Source of the DNA: an uncultured Acidobacteriia bacterium
GTDB taxonomy: Bacteria > Acidobacteriota > Terriglobia > Bryobacterales > Bryobacteraceae
Direction: 5' to 3'
DNA: 46,793 nt
NCBI GenBank assembly: GCA_903929755.1
Contig: CAIYVZ010000154.1
Span: 1-46,793, forward strand
Every line of letters begins with the position of its first letter. The stretch's first letter is position 1. This document shows, one piece after another, positions 15,928-25,764 of the stretch. The position numbers and the translations under genes are program-made. The notes beneath the pieces are model-generated. The model made no database searches. It was not told the origin of the DNA and worked only from the letters and a program-made list of their open reading frames with translations.

Positions 15928-17103
15928 TCACAGTATTTGCGATGAAAAGATGCGTGAGAACATGCTGCAAAGTTGCTCGTCCAGAGTGTTCGCCCTGGCA
16001 ACTTCGATAGCATTTAACCGTATCGAACTTCGAAGAGACGTGTCGTCAATCAGCCGCGACAGACAGGCGGAAAGGGCGTCAGCGTCACCGGCAGGAAACA
16101 GGAGTCCGGTTATTTCATCGCGAACCAGCTCAGGGATACCTCCCACTCGGGTAGCGATGACGGGCAAACCCTGCGCCATCGCTTCCAGAAGAACAAGTGG
16201 CAGCCCTTCTGTGAAGGAGGGAAGGACCAGGATATCGGAATCTCGCATCAGCTCAAAAAGAGGATTCCCCCAATCCACATTGCCCAAAAAGTGGACTCGT
16301 TCCCTAACGCCGGATTCCACAGCAAGCGCTTCCAATTCGGCGAGCTGAGAACCTCCTCCGGCAAGACGCAGGTGCGAGGGTGATTTCAGTGCTGCAAAGG
16401 CTCGCAGAAGAGTGGGAATACCCTTTTCCGGGGACAGGCGCCCGACATACAGGAGTCTTGTGGGCGTGTGACGACCTTGGCGCAGGGAGGCCGCATCGAC
16501 GATCTGGCCGGGACGAAGACGGCTTTCGTTATAGATCCAAGGTTGGGGAGATTTGCTGCCGTAGCATTCGGCGAGTTGTTTCGATACGAACACGTTGACA
16601 TCCGAGACGCGGTGAACAAGCCGCGTCATGCTGCTTGCCACGAGGCGGATAGCGGGCAGCAGTAAGGGGGGGCCTACTGCGATCCAAGCCGGATCGCCGA
16701 CCTGATGGCTAATTCGAAGGGCACTGGAAACCAACAGGAAAGGGACCGCCAACCATGCCGCGACGAAATTTGCTTTGACCCAAACCACATCGTGATGGCG
16801 GATACAGTCCCGAAGGAGAGCCAGGTACTGAGGCAGGCTACCGAGATAGCCGAGCATTCCCCGTCGCTTCAGCGTGGGGCCGACGAATGACAACATGAGA
16901 CCAGGGGGAGCAACTATGCGCAAGGCTCCTTTCGGGGGATGTTCAACAGACTGCAGGCGGCCAAAGAATGTCCACTGCTGCATTCGGCCACCGGACGCGT
17001 GAAACAACTCAGGGAGCGGGAAGCCGTTCGAGGTATACCAAGCCGCCCCATCACTGTAGAACACCTGGTCGGAGATGTAGGCAACCCGGCGGGACTGGCT
17101 CAC
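15928..17103 (-). CDS. Glycosyltransferase family 4
   Basis: 391 residues with a GT-B fold. The N-terminal acceptor half has a WVKANFVAAWLAVPFLL stretch that may touch the membrane. The C-terminal nucleotide-sugar half has LLYVGRLSPEKGIPTLLRAF, RVHFLGNVDWG and the E-x7-E motif in FTEGLPLVLLEAMAQGLPVI. It transfers a sugar, with retention, onto a surface-polysaccharide intermediate at the cytoplasmic face; donor and acceptor are unknown. It is the last gene of the minus-strand polysaccharide block and overlaps the preceding gene by 4 bases (ATGA), so translation is coupled. The end of the gene is only about 45 bases from the second IS110 repeat. Confidence 0.9.
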   Translation of the reverse strand: MSQSRRVAYISDQVFYSDGAAWYTSNGFPLPELFHASGGRMQQWTFFGRLQSVEHPPKGALRIVAPPGLMLSFVGPTLKRRGMLGYLGSLPQYLALLRDCIRHHDVVWVKANFVAAWLAVPFLLVSSALRISHQVGDPAWIAVGPPLLLPAIRLVASSMTRLVHRVSDVNVFVSKQLAECYGSKSPQPWIYNESRLRPGQIVDAASLRQGRHTPTRLLYVGRLSPEKGIPTLLRAFAALKSPSHLRLAGGGSQLAELEALAVESGVRERVHFLGNVDWGNPLFELMRDSDILVLPSFTEGLPLVLLEAMAQGLPVIATRVGGIPELVRDEITGLLFPAGDADALSACLSRLIDDTSLRSSIRLNAIEVARANTLDEQLCSMFSRIFSSQIL

Positions 17104-18305
17104 GAGCCTCTAACGCTCGCGGCAAAAGGCGCCGCGAGACTCTCCATTGTCAATTCGTTCAGCGCTATTGCCCTGGAGCGCGCCAGGAATTCCGGCCTGG
17201 CTCCGGAGTGCTGCCAGGCTCCGACGACAGATTGCGCGCGGTGGGAAGACAATCCGGTGCGAACTTCATCGGGATCGATCAGGAATCCCAACTTGTGTCG
17301 CAGCACTAATTCAGAAGGGTCATGCAAGCCAGGACTGGTAATGATGAAGAGGCCAGCCGCCACGTACTCGGCGAACTTATTGGGAAACGCATTTTGGTTC
17401 GTGATGTTGTCATCCCGAAGCATCAGTCCGATATCGCAGGCGAGGAGCGCACTGCCAACGTCGGCTGGAGGGACGGAGCGAGAAATGATCCCGCTCCGGT
17501 CGAGACCGCCCAGAACTGCATCCAGAGCTTCTGGCAGAGGCGTCAGAATGAGCATTCTGCAGTCATCCGGCCATAGGGGTCGGAGACGCTGAAACAATAA
17601 GGCAGCCTCTCTAATGCACTGCCATTTCGAGAGCCCGCCACTGTAGACAAATACCGTGGCGGATTCAGGGATCGACAAGCGTTCTCGCCACGCATCACGG
17701 CTGCTGGCGGGTTCTGCACCGATATTTTGGCGAAGCAGGCCGCACGGTATTTTCCACGTTTGCACGGCACCGCAGGACAGCGCGTAGGCAGCAAGATCGG
17801 CGGACACAACCAGCGCCCCGGCGGCATTCGCCAGGGCCTCTCTTTCGGCGAGGGCGGCGAACGGATGAAAGAACCGGAGGAATCGGTCCTTTGGCGTGGT
17901 GCCCTCGCCTTCAACCCACTCCCGCAAAGTACCGTGCAGATCGATTATCGTTCGCGCTTTCGGAACAGCGAGGGGGGCGAAGTAGAGTTGAGCCCCGGAG
18001 ATAATGACGTACCCTCGCGGGTTGGACCGGAGCCACGCGGATATGAATCTTCTTACGCCCTGAAGGGCGGCAATTGCTGAAAAACCAATTTGGTTAGCCA
18101 AGGGAACCCTGACCACCTTCCCCGCTGCAGGTGAGTCAGAGAACGATGGCGGCGGACCTTGGGGACGAAGGTAAAGTATGTCCGTGATGATTCCGTGAGC
18201 CGTCTGGAGGGCGACGGCTCTATTCATGACGAGACGCCCTTCGCCTGCAGACTCACTCAGATTGCGCGTAGTTACAAAAAGTAGCCGGTTCTGGACTTTA
18301 TCCAT
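17100..18305 (-). CDS. Glycosyltransferase, GT4-like (divergent)
   Basis: 401 residues. The pattern is GT-B-like: LLFVTTRNLSES at the N-terminus, TIIDLHGTLREW and LANAAGALVVSADLAAY in the first half, VFVYSGGLSKWQ at the start of the second domain, and NKFAEYVAAGLFIITSPGL as the nucleotide-sugar region near the C-terminus. The E-x7-E motif is degenerate. Similar enzymes act in capsule and exopolysaccharide assembly. The upstream gene ends about 70 bases before this start, and the downstream gene overlaps by ATGA. Cytoplasmic; substrate unknown. Identification rests on fold pattern and neighbours. Confidence 0.75.
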   Translation of the reverse strand: MDKVQNRLLFVTTRNLSESAGEGRLVMNRAVALQTAHGIITDILYLRPQGPPPSFSDSPAAGKVVRVPLANQIGFSAIAALQGVRRFISAWLRSNPRGYVIISGAQLYFAPLAVPKARTIIDLHGTLREWVEGEGTTPKDRFLRFFHPFAALAEREALANAAGALVVSADLAAYALSCGAVQTWKIPCGLLRQNIGAEPASSRDAWRERLSIPESATVFVYSGGLSKWQCIREAALLFQRLRPLWPDDCRMLILTPLPEALDAVLGGLDRSGIISRSVPPADVGSALLACDIGLMLRDDNITNQNAFPNKFAEYVAAGLFIITSPGLHDPSELVLRHKLGFLIDPDEVRTGLSSHRAQSVVGAWQHSGARPEFLARSRAIALNELTMESLAAPFAASVRGS

Positions 18306-18376
18306 GGGTCACCAAACTCCGAAATACTAAAAAAGCTACAACCACGTCAACAAGGTTCTCCACGCGTTTGCCCGCC

Positions 18377-19522
18377 TTAGATCTCACGTTGCGGGGTGTC
18401 CCTCAACACCTGTCCAACAGATTCAGCCCAGCGAGCATATGAGAATCGCTGCCGCGCGGCGAGTGCAGCGTTTTCACCGAGTTTCCTGGCGTACTGCGGG
18501 TCTGCAATGAGATTTTGGAGAGCGAGAGTAAGTTGCTCCGGCTTATCCGGGTCAATCACGATTCCTGTCTCTCCATCCTGCACGACTTCGGGAAGTGCGC
18601 CCCTGTTTGAGACAACTACGGGCTTACCAAGGGCCATGGCTTCGGCAGCAGCGAGGCCGAACCCCTCGCGGTAAACGGAAGGAATACAGACGATGTCGGC
18701 GACCCGCATGAGGCTGTAAATATCAGCACGAAAGCCCATGAAGTGCACGCGCCCCCTCAGTTCCAGCGAACGCGACAGATCGAACAAATGCTGCAGATAG
18801 ACGTTAGCCGCCGCGTCCTGCAAGTCACCAGCGATCCAGACTTCAATATTCGGCAGATCCTGTACGGCCTGAAGAACCACGTGAATGCCCTTGGCGGACC
18901 GAATAGAAGCCGTTGGCACGAGGACCACGGGTCGTGCGCCCGGGGTCGGACAAGGATGAACGGGGGCTTGCGAGGCGGCAGTAAGAACGCGGTCCACATC
19001 AATGGCATTAAGCACGGTGACGATACGATCGCCGGAAACGCCAATTTCCCGAAGTGTCACCGCAACTGCTTCCGAGATTGCGATTACCCGATGGCACCGG
19101 GCCGCCAGACGCGCGAGAAAAGGGGGAATGAAGTCTAGTCCATGGCAGTGCCACACAACCGGAACGCCGGAAACGGCGGCCAGCACCAACTCCTTGTAAG
19201 TATGTACGTAGAGAACGTCGAATCGTCTTGCGGCGCGCCTCAGCCGGTATGCAATCCTGCAATACCCCGGAATCGAGCGGAACTTGTCGAACTGGCGGGC
19301 AAGCCCCTCACGCAATGACGTGTACGGCGGGCACTGCATTCCCACTTCGGCAACCTGCAGACCTGCGAGCCGAAAGACATCTTTTACTTCATCCCTCTCA
19401 TACAAATCTCCGAACGCCAACTGCAAACCAGGACATAGATTGAGGTGGGGCAGGCCGTCAGTCAAGACTCGCAGGGTGCCACCGTTATAAGTGGCCCCAA
19501 AAGTACAAAGGACCCTGTGCAT
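18377..19522 (-). CDS. Glycosyltransferase family 4
   Basis: 381 residues from the ATG at 19522, which overlaps the upstream TAA as TAATG; the frame is open 81 bases further upstream, but the extra residues look non-native. A GT-B enzyme: MHRVLCTFGATYNGGTLRVL with a glycine-rich loop at the start, VVWHCHGLDFIPPFLARLA, HRVIAISEAVAVTLREIGVS, IVTVLNAIDVDR, VHFMGFRADIYSLMRVAD and the E-x7-E motif EGFGLAAAEAMALGKPVVVS. It probably transfers a sugar to a lipid-linked repeat unit in the cytoplasm. It is the middle gene of the coupled glycosyltransferase block, and the sugar is unknown. Confidence 0.9.
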   Translation of the reverse strand: MHRVLCTFGATYNGGTLRVLTDGLPHLNLCPGLQLAFGDLYERDEVKDVFRLAGLQVAEVGMQCPPYTSLREGLARQFDKFRSIPGYCRIAYRLRRAARRFDVLYVHTYKELVLAAVSGVPVVWHCHGLDFIPPFLARLAARCHRVIAISEAVAVTLREIGVSGDRIVTVLNAIDVDRVLTAASQAPVHPCPTPGARPVVLVPTASIRSAKGIHVVLQAVQDLPNIEVWIAGDLQDAAANVYLQHLFDLSRSLELRGRVHFMGFRADIYSLMRVADIVCIPSVYREGFGLAAAEAMALGKPVVVSNRGALPEVVQDGETGIVIDPDKPEQLTLALQNLIADPQYARKLGENAALAARQRFSYARWAESVGQVLRDTPQREI

Positions 19523-20724
19523 TATTGACGATATTCTTTCCCGACAGATGCTTGAACAGGAGAGAGTACTTTTTCGTAGGCTTGGAGGGTAAACCGTAAC
19601 CATGGCTTAACATCCAGCTTTGCGAGGACTCCACTGAGAGCTTCGTCACAGATTCGTTTTCTTTCCGATATGGGCATCTCCAACAGGAGTGACATATTGG
19701 CGGCGAGCAGGGCCGCATCACCCGCGGGAAACGACAACCCGTTCCGCCCATGGCGGATAAGCTCGGCGAGCCCCCCGATGTTCGACGCGATGACAGGGAC
19801 CCCGCAGGCGAAGGATTCAATAACCGAAAGGGAAGTAGCTTCGATTACACCTTCACACGGTACGGAGGGAACGACGACACCGACGCTCCCCGCCATCAAA
19901 GGCATCAACTGCTCCCGCGAGAGGTTACCGAGAAAATGGACGCGCGACTGGAGGCCGTGCGCTACTGCACGGTTTCGCAGGTCGTCCGAGAGTGGGCCAT
20001 CACCCGCGATGATGAGGTGAAGCCCGGGATTAGCCATGCATTTCAGAGCCTCAATCGCAACGTGGACACCATTCTTAGGGACCAGGCGGCGAGGAACAAT
20101 GAAATAAGGCCCCGGGACGTGTCTGTCAGCCGGTTGTTTCGAAAGATATGAGATCTCCGCGCAATCCACGGCATTGTGAACGACTGAGATCCGCTCCCAT
20201 GGGACGCCAAAGTCTGTGGCCAGAATGTCGGCCTGCCCTTGGTCCACGGCAATAAATCCAGAACACTTCGCGAAGGCGGACTCTTCGATCTGGCGTAACT
20301 TTTGGAAGAAAAGGGAGTCTTGACCTGCCCCGGAAGTCAAGGCCTCCCGAGACCACGGGCCATGAACCGTTTGGATGACCGGAATGGCTCTTTCCCTCAT
20401 GGAGGGAGCATTCACGGCCGCGTAAGTTGCCAGTGCGTCGTGTGAATGAATCAAGCTTGGAGAGCACGAGGCTACAAGCTTGTCGATTGCTTTGGTCAAC
20501 AGACTAGTGGTCTCATGAAGAAGTGCCAGTCGTCGCTGGTCTTTGTCTCCAAAAGCCCAGAGAGCAAGGATAACGCGCCTAGCCCTTGACGGCAGACAGT
20601 CCTGACCGACAATTCGGCCCGCAAATATGCTGGCAGTGTCCAGAGATCGGCACAGAAGTTCGAAGTGCGTGCTGGCACCACCCGCATGCGGTATGCTCAT
20701 GCAGGTCGAGAGGACTATTCTCAT
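19522..20724 (-). CDS. Glycosyltransferase family 4
   Basis: 400 residues from the ATG at 20724, which overlaps the TGA of the Wzy-like gene (ATGA). An ATG at 20766 would lie inside that gene and adds 14 residues of no family character. Motifs: MRIVLSTCMSIPHAGGASTH, VIQTVHGPWSREAL, CSGFIAVDQGQADILATDFG, ISVVHNAVD, PYFIVPRRLVPKNGVHVAIE, RVHFLGNLSREQLMPLM and EGVIEATSLSVIESFACGVP, followed by IASNIGGLAELIRHG. It is a retaining GT-B enzyme acting on a surface glycan. It lies between the polymerase gene and another GT4 gene in the same operon, supporting a role in the same repeat unit. Confidence 0.9.
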   Translation of the reverse strand: MRIVLSTCMSIPHAGGASTHFELLCRSLDTASIFAGRIVGQDCLPSRARRVILALWAFGDKDQRRLALLHETTSLLTKAIDKLVASCSPSLIHSHDALATYAAVNAPSMRERAIPVIQTVHGPWSREALTSGAGQDSLFFQKLRQIEESAFAKCSGFIAVDQGQADILATDFGVPWERISVVHNAVDCAEISYLSKQPADRHVPGPYFIVPRRLVPKNGVHVAIEALKCMANPGLHLIIAGDGPLSDDLRNRAVAHGLQSRVHFLGNLSREQLMPLMAGSVGVVVPSVPCEGVIEATSLSVIESFACGVPVIASNIGGLAELIRHGRNGLSFPAGDAALLAANMSLLLEMPISERKRICDEALSGVLAKLDVKPWLRFTLQAYEKVLSPVQASVGKEYRQ

Positions 20725-22070
20725 GCCCGGCGTACCAACCGCAGTGAACCGTCGCGTTGCTGGCATGCCGCAAGGCCGACCAAAGCGAAGAAAAACGGAG
20801 AGACGAAAACAGACGCAGGCGAAATGGTCGACATGCCAAAAACGAATGAGGACAGGACGCCCGCTCTCAAATACATTGTGGATGCCTGTGTATTCTCAAA
20901 ACTGACCAACCGCCAGCATTGCGAGAAACACATGATGATGGAGAGTAAGCCGAATATTCCCGCTGCGGCGAGATAGTCGATATAGATACTGTCAGACCCG
21001 CCAACCTGGTCAAAATACTGTGATCGGGAATATTCTGCGGTTGCCGTTGGCATGTTGGCAAAACCCACTCCGAGCGGATGGTTGATCCACGTCCGGACAG
21101 CCACAACCTGCGCGTCAATACGCGCCAGGAAACTGGCGTCCGTAACTTCGCCGTCGAGTGCCTGAGCCATGCGGCCCTGGTAAATAGCCGAGGCCTGCCA
21201 ACCGATGAGCATTGTGGATATTACGACGGTAACGGCGAGCAGCCTCTTTGCATGACTGAGTGATGTTTGTGTCAGGACGTAGATGACGGCCACGACGGAC
21301 GCCACCATACCAGCGCGGGAGGCAGATGTGACAAGACCTGCGAGTCCAGCTCCGACAGCACAAAAGGCCCAGGCCCTTCGCTTAAACTCGGTGCCAGACG
21401 CGCCGGCGGCATGGCTTAAACCGATCAACGTCGTCAATAATGCTACGTAGGCGAAGTCATTTGGATTGGACAGCGAACCGGTACTACGAGACTCCATGGC
21501 GACGTCGCTACCTCCCCGGGAGTCGTTCACCGGCAGAAGGTCAACCAAAGGAGTGAGCGGGATAAACACCATGATGAGCAGCGCAACGACGGCCGCAATT
21601 CGAATGCGGGGGATGAACCTTCGGGGAACTGTCAACATGGCGAGAGGGATGATAGCCGCGGCGCCAAACCGTTTGAGGTGTTGTAAGGCCGGGTATAGTA
21701 AGCTGGACTCCGAATTGTACACCAGCGCGCCCAGGCACTCGAACAGAGCAGGTAATAGTGCCCAAATTACAAGGCGGAGGGCACGGTCCTGGAGGCCCGA
21801 CGTGCGAATCTGCGATGCCAGGTTGAGCAGCGTCAAGCCGTACAAGAGCCACAACACGGTGTCAAGAGCAGTCAGCGTACCAAATCCGGGGCTTCGTACG
21901 AGCGGGACCCACAAGACGGCGAACGGCAGTACAAGAATCATTAACCAACCGCTCAGCGGACCCATAAGAGTCTCTTGGACAATTGGCACAGAAGATCGCG
22001 CTGGGACGTTTATCGGGGGACGATGTAGAAACTGGAGCTGTGATTGCGGCATTACGGCAGGTACTTTCAA
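20721..22070 (-). CDS. O-antigen polymerase/ligase-like membrane protein (Wzy-type)
   Basis: 449 residues, with about ten to twelve hydrophobic segments beginning near residue 37 and a large extracytoplasmic loop in the second half (SAIYQGRMAQALDGEVTDAS, VRTWINHPLGVGFANMPTAT, DSIYIDYLAAAGIFG). The motif 'hPlGvGf' and the following loop are typical of the Wzy_C/O-antigen ligase family. These proteins join lipid-linked repeat units into long chains, or link them to a final acceptor, at the outer face of the inner membrane. It is the first gene of the coupled minus-strand block. Polymerase is favoured over ligase because four glycosyltransferases and a flippase lie close by, but sequence cannot settle this. 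Confidence 0.82.
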   Translation of the reverse strand: MKVPAVMPQSQLQFLHRPPINVPARSSVPIVQETLMGPLSGWLMILVLPFAVLWVPLVRSPGFGTLTALDTVLWLLYGLTLLNLASQIRTSGLQDRALRLVIWALLPALFECLGALVYNSESSLLYPALQHLKRFGAAAIIPLAMLTVPRRFIPRIRIAAVVALLIMVFIPLTPLVDLLPVNDSRGGSDVAMESRSTGSLSNPNDFAYVALLTTLIGLSHAAGASGTEFKRRAWAFCAVGAGLAGLVTSASRAGMVASVVAVIYVLTQTSLSHAKRLLAVTVVISTMLIGWQASAIYQGRMAQALDGEVTDASFLARIDAQVVAVRTWINHPLGVGFANMPTATAEYSRSQYFDQVGGSDSIYIDYLAAAGIFGLLSIIMCFSQCWRLVSFENTQASTMYLRAGVLSSFVFGMSTISPASVFVSPFFFALVGLAACQQRDGSLRLVRRA

Positions 22071-22408
22071 GATATGAAGCCAGAGCGCACAGCCCCGAAT
22101 CCAAACCTTGAGTATAGCGCCGCGAGAGGGTCAGGATTTCCTGGGCAAGGGACACCGACATGCTTTCAAAACTATGTGACGCGGATCTTGTAGCTGTGCG
22201 TCCCGAAAGGAAGACTACGAAAGTGGGACATCAGGAAACAGTCACCTCACGTATTTCACAGGGTGGCAGCGGCGACCGCAAACGCTGAGGAGGATGCGTG
22301 GCTTATCATTTTAACGATAACAAAATCCATGTCCGTCACCCCTGAAGATCTTTTCGTGTCGACACGGCTTGGCTCCCCGACTCGAGAGGCCCGGCCACAG
22401 GTCGATAG
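22071..22408. other. 338-base divergent intergenic region
   Basis: Gap between the Wzy-led operon (minus) and the acyltransferase gene (plus), so it should hold both promoters. The only structure seen is a short A/T-rich inverted repeat, TTATC at 22303-22307 and GATAA at 22316-22320, in otherwise GC-rich DNA; it could be an operator or part of a promoter. No RNA gene or convincing sigma-70, sigma-28 or sigma-54 promoter was recognised. Confidence 0.3.
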
Positions 22409-23506
22409 ATGAGGGACAGATCAATTCCCACACTCGACGGATGGCGAGCGCTCGCTGTAATCTGGGTTTGTTGCTACCACGGCAACACAATCCTGTTTTT
22501 GCCAGGCGGAATCCTCCCTAATCGGTTTATCCGAGGGGTGTCTACCCAGGGAGAGCTGGGTGTGGAAATGTTTTTCGGTCTGAGTGGCTTCCTGATCACC
22601 ACGCGGCTAATCCGGGAACGGAAGCGCTCCGGGGAAGTGAGCCTTGGATCTTTTTATCTGCGTCGCGCATTTAGGATTCTGCCCGCCGCCCTGGCCTATC
22701 TGGCAGTCGTCGCAGCGCTTGCGGCCGAAGGCTTGATTCCGCGCCTAAGTCACCATGAGATGACCAGCGCGCTGTTCTTCTGGCGCAACTACGGCCCGCG
22801 AGGGCAGGCCACCGGCCATTACTGGTCGCTCGCACTGGAAGAACACTTCTACTTCCTTTGGCCGGCTGCATTCTGTTTTATCTCCAACGAGCGCCGGCTG
22901 AGGAAGTTGGCGATCGGAGTGGCGCTCGGGATTGCGGTTTGGCGCACGATAGACACACACTTTCAGATAGCCCACTCAATCTTTCCTTTGATTCCCGCTT
23001 GGGAATTCAGGACCGACTTGCGGCTTGACTCGATCCTCTGGGGTTGTATAGTAGCACTGTCAATGCCATCGGTGGAGATTGCGATAGCCCGAGTTGGCGG
23101 CCTGCGCGCGCAGATATGCGCTGCATTTGCCTTCATCGTATTTGCAGGTCTTCGGTTATTTAAAGTTCCGTTTGCAGCCGCCGGGCTTGCCGCGACCATC
23201 CCACTGATGATTGCCGCAACCGTGGCAGCCCCGACGGTCATCTCCAGGGTATTGGATCGGAGCCCGCTTCGCTTTATCGGCAGGATGTCGTACAGCCTTT
23301 ACCTCTGGCAGCAGTTGTTTTTTTTCGTCCTGCCTCCGTTGCATAAGGGCGCCCTCTACACATGGGCAATGGTAGCCGGGACGATCACATGCGCACTCGC
23401 GAGTTATTTTCTGCTCGAAGGTCCTTGGATTGCCCTCGGACGCCGATTTACCTCAGTGGTACAGCCCCAGGTAATCGAAGAGGCTAACGTAGCTCGACGC
23501 GGTTAG
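22409..23506 (+). CDS. Acyltransferase family 3 membrane protein (OafA/YrhL-like)
   Basis: 365 residues. It starts with the family signature LDGWRALAVIWVCCYHG, in which the His is the likely catalytic residue, followed by GELGVEMFFGLSGFLITTRL and FYLRRAFRILPA. About ten membrane segments follow, with a conserved HYWSLALEEHFYFLWP block. The C-terminus has SPLRFIGRMSYSLYLWQQLF. These proteins transfer acetyl or other acyl groups to sugars of O-antigen, peptidoglycan or exopolysaccharide across the inner membrane. It is transcribed away from the Wzy-led operon and towards the flippase gene, whose end is about 110 bases away. It probably decorates the polysaccharide made by this cluster; the acyl group is unknown. 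Confidence 0.92.
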   Translation: MRDRSIPTLDGWRALAVIWVCCYHGNTILFLPGGILPNRFIRGVSTQGELGVEMFFGLSGFLITTRLIRERKRSGEVSLGSFYLRRAFRILPAALAYLAVVAALAAEGLIPRLSHHEMTSALFFWRNYGPRGQATGHYWSLALEEHFYFLWPAAFCFISNERRLRKLAIGVALGIAVWRTIDTHFQIAHSIFPLIPAWEFRTDLRLDSILWGCIVALSMPSVEIAIARVGGLRAQICAAFAFIVFAGLRLFKVPFAAAGLAATIPLMIAATVAAPTVISRVLDRSPLRFIGRMSYSLYLWQQLFFFVLPPLHKGALYTWAMVAGTITCALASYFLLEGPWIALGRRFTSVVQPQVIEEANVARRG

Positions 23507-23619
23507 TTCGGCTCCGTTTCGCGGTTCCGGGGTGCCTCCTCCACCAACAGGAAGTTCCTCCCGCATGGCCAGAATTTCCGTGGTGCCTCCGTTTAGAGCG
23601 GGCTTGGCCTGGCGGTTTA

Positions 23620-25143
23620 TCACGATTGCACACTGCCTGGCGCGAGCGAGCGATTTCCAGGCAGGTGCCGAAACACCTGATCACGTACCTGAGGAGCGGT
23701 TAGTGCGGCGGCCCCGAGGACACATGCGGAAGCACCTGAGAGAACGCAGAACTCGACTGGCTTTGTCAAGCCGACCGGCACCACCCATCTGAGAAGAAAA
23801 GCAGCGGTCGCAGCCGAAAGGAGGGGAAGCGCCACGTCGTCCCGATACCACCTCCATTTGCTTTCCGGAAGCAGTCGCCGGTGCATCAAGGGGATTTCAA
23901 ACAATAAATAGCCGACGTTCAGGAGAACCCAAATGCGGGCGGCACCAAGCGCTCCGTAAACCGGCACAATCAGCAGGATCGCGGGAACCAGCAGGCAGAC
24001 AGCAACGACATTCACCTTTATGATCAGTGAGGTCCAGCCGGACGCGATCTGCAGGTAGTTCGGCACAATCATCAGGGTATTGAGCAGAGTCCCCAGCACC
24101 AGGGTGGCGAGCAACGGAGCGACTTTATGGGCCAAATCGGGATCCCCCGTCCACAGCCGCAGAACTCTTTCTCCGAATACGATCAGAACAAGACCTGCCG
24201 AACCCGACAGTACCGTGACCAACTGAGCACACTGGTGGTATCGGGCACGCAGCGCCGTTTCGTTGCTGCTTGCCAACAGCTGAACGAAACTGGGATAAAA
24301 AGCTACTGTAATCGGAGTCATCAGGGTGTACAGCCCCGTGGCCACGACACCCGCGAGGGCATAGTGAGCAAACGACTCCAGGGTGAGGAGCCGCGAAAGG
24401 AGGATCTTGTCTATTTGGGCCAGCAGCAGGTCCAGAACGGTCCTGGTGGCTATCCCTCCGGCGAAACGGCGGATGCCAACCAGTTCCGCCCACGAAAAAG
24501 CAGCACCGACAGGAGAGGGTGGAAGCGCCCCATATACGACGCTGGCAAACAACCCCACAGTCAAAACAGACATCAGACCTTGCCAGATGAAGAAGGCTTT
24601 AATCGTTGGAGAAACCCAGGCCAGAATGCCTATCGCGCCCAAACCGCGCAACACCGCCATAACACTGATCACGGTGTTCTGCAAAACCTGACGTTGCAGG
24701 CCGACAATGCTGCTGGCATAAATGTCTTCCACGAAGCGCAGGCTCGTCACGGCCCCCATCACGGCGAAGGCCTGAGCAATCACATCGACAGGTAAGGTTT
24801 TGGCCGTTACCCAGTTAGAAGCAAGCCACCCTGAAGCGGCCCAAATTCCCAGTGCAATCGTACCTGCCACCGAAATCCCGACGACCTCAATACTCCGCAA
24901 CAGATTGCGAATCGATTGGGCGTCGTGAGCCCCACCCGAGAAACGCGCCATTTCGCGGCCTAATGCGGGCTTCATGCCCATGTCGATCAGAGAAAGCCAC
25001 GACTGGACGAGCGCAAACATGCCGATCAGGCCATAGGATTCAATCCCGATATACCTGATGTAGACCGGCACAAAGACAATACCCATGAGCGCCTGCGTGC
25101 CCTGCCCGACATAGTTGGCGAGCACGTTCTTCTTTAACGACAA
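23620..25143 (-). CDS. Lipid-linked oligosaccharide flippase (Wzx-like)
   Basis: 507 residues with about 12-14 membrane segments. The N-terminus (LANYVGQGTQALMGIVFVPV, YIRYIGIESYGLIGMF, SLIDMGMKPALGREMARFSG) is typical of the MATE/MVF-related polysaccharide transporter family. It would flip undecaprenyl-pyrophosphate-linked repeat units from the cytoplasmic to the outer face of the inner membrane for the Wzy-like polymerase. It stands alone on the minus strand, convergent with the acyltransferase gene and divergent from the wecB operon 620 bases away. Length is normal and no frame damage is seen. Confidence 0.88.
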   Translation of the reverse strand: MSLKKNVLANYVGQGTQALMGIVFVPVYIRYIGIESYGLIGMFALVQSWLSLIDMGMKPALGREMARFSGGAHDAQSIRNLLRSIEVVGISVAGTIALGIWAASGWLASNWVTAKTLPVDVIAQAFAVMGAVTSLRFVEDIYASSIVGLQRQVLQNTVISVMAVLRGLGAIGILAWVSPTIKAFFIWQGLMSVLTVGLFASVVYGALPPSPVGAAFSWAELVGIRRFAGGIATRTVLDLLLAQIDKILLSRLLTLESFAHYALAGVVATGLYTLMTPITVAFYPSFVQLLASSNETALRARYHQCAQLVTVLSGSAGLVLIVFGERVLRLWTGDPDLAHKVAPLLATLVLGTLLNTLMIVPNYLQIASGWTSLIIKVNVVAVCLLVPAILLIVPVYGALGAARIWVLLNVGYLLFEIPLMHRRLLPESKWRWYRDDVALPLLSAATAAFLLRWVVPVGLTKPVEFCVLSGASACVLGAAALTAPQVRDQVFRHLPGNRSLAPGSVQS

Positions 25144-25764
25144 GGCACACTCAAATCTGTTGAGATCATTAAGCTGCGCAAATCAGGCCACTCAAGCGTG
25201 GTCCCGGTGGAATTACTACGCGATTCTGGATTCAACGGAATACGCAGGTGTGTCGCCATTCTTTTCGCGAGGGCTTCGAACCGGAACGGAGCAACACTGT
25301 CGGTTTCAGGTCGAGTCAGCTCACCCACCACTGAACTGACCCGCGAGAGCGCCTTATGGCCGCACTGAACGACATTATTGAACTGGCCTCCAGTCGACGA
25401 GCCAACCTGCACCCTTGGGATCAATGATCTTACGCCCGCATGGGAGGTGTCAAGCGCAAGCCGCGACGAGCCAGGCTGTCCGTCAGGAATCAACCAACCT
25501 GCAAGGGACGCCCCCCGCAGGTTGGACTTTCAACCACGCTGCCGGGCATTGACTCCAAACAACAACGCGGAAACCCGCGTGGGCCCGAGCGTAGCCGCCG
25601 CAATTGACGCGCGCAGCCACGTTACACCGAAGCTTGCGTCACGAACAGTTCCCCGGCGGGGCGGCTAACACGTTCCGCAGCTTTCAGCGGTTAGTCGTTA
25701 AATCGATCGGACAATACTCCCTCGGCTATCTTGCTAGAATTGGCCTGTAGCATTGGGATAAATC
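25144..25764. other. 620-base divergent intergenic region
   Basis: Between the flippase and wecB genes. No convincing gene is present; the short frames here show no recognisable protein. A perfect 9-bp hairpin (CCAACCTGC at 25494-25502, GCAGGTTGG at 25517-25525) lies in the middle and could be an RNA hairpin or operator. A TAGAAT (25735-25740) just before wecB is a possible -10 box without a good -35. The stretch is large for this otherwise compact window and may be the remains of a lost gene. Confidence 0.4.

Noticed and set aside
22150-22320. Small genes or riboswitch in the gap before the acyltransferase gene
   Set aside because: Short frames only, with no ribosome site or recognisable RNA fold.
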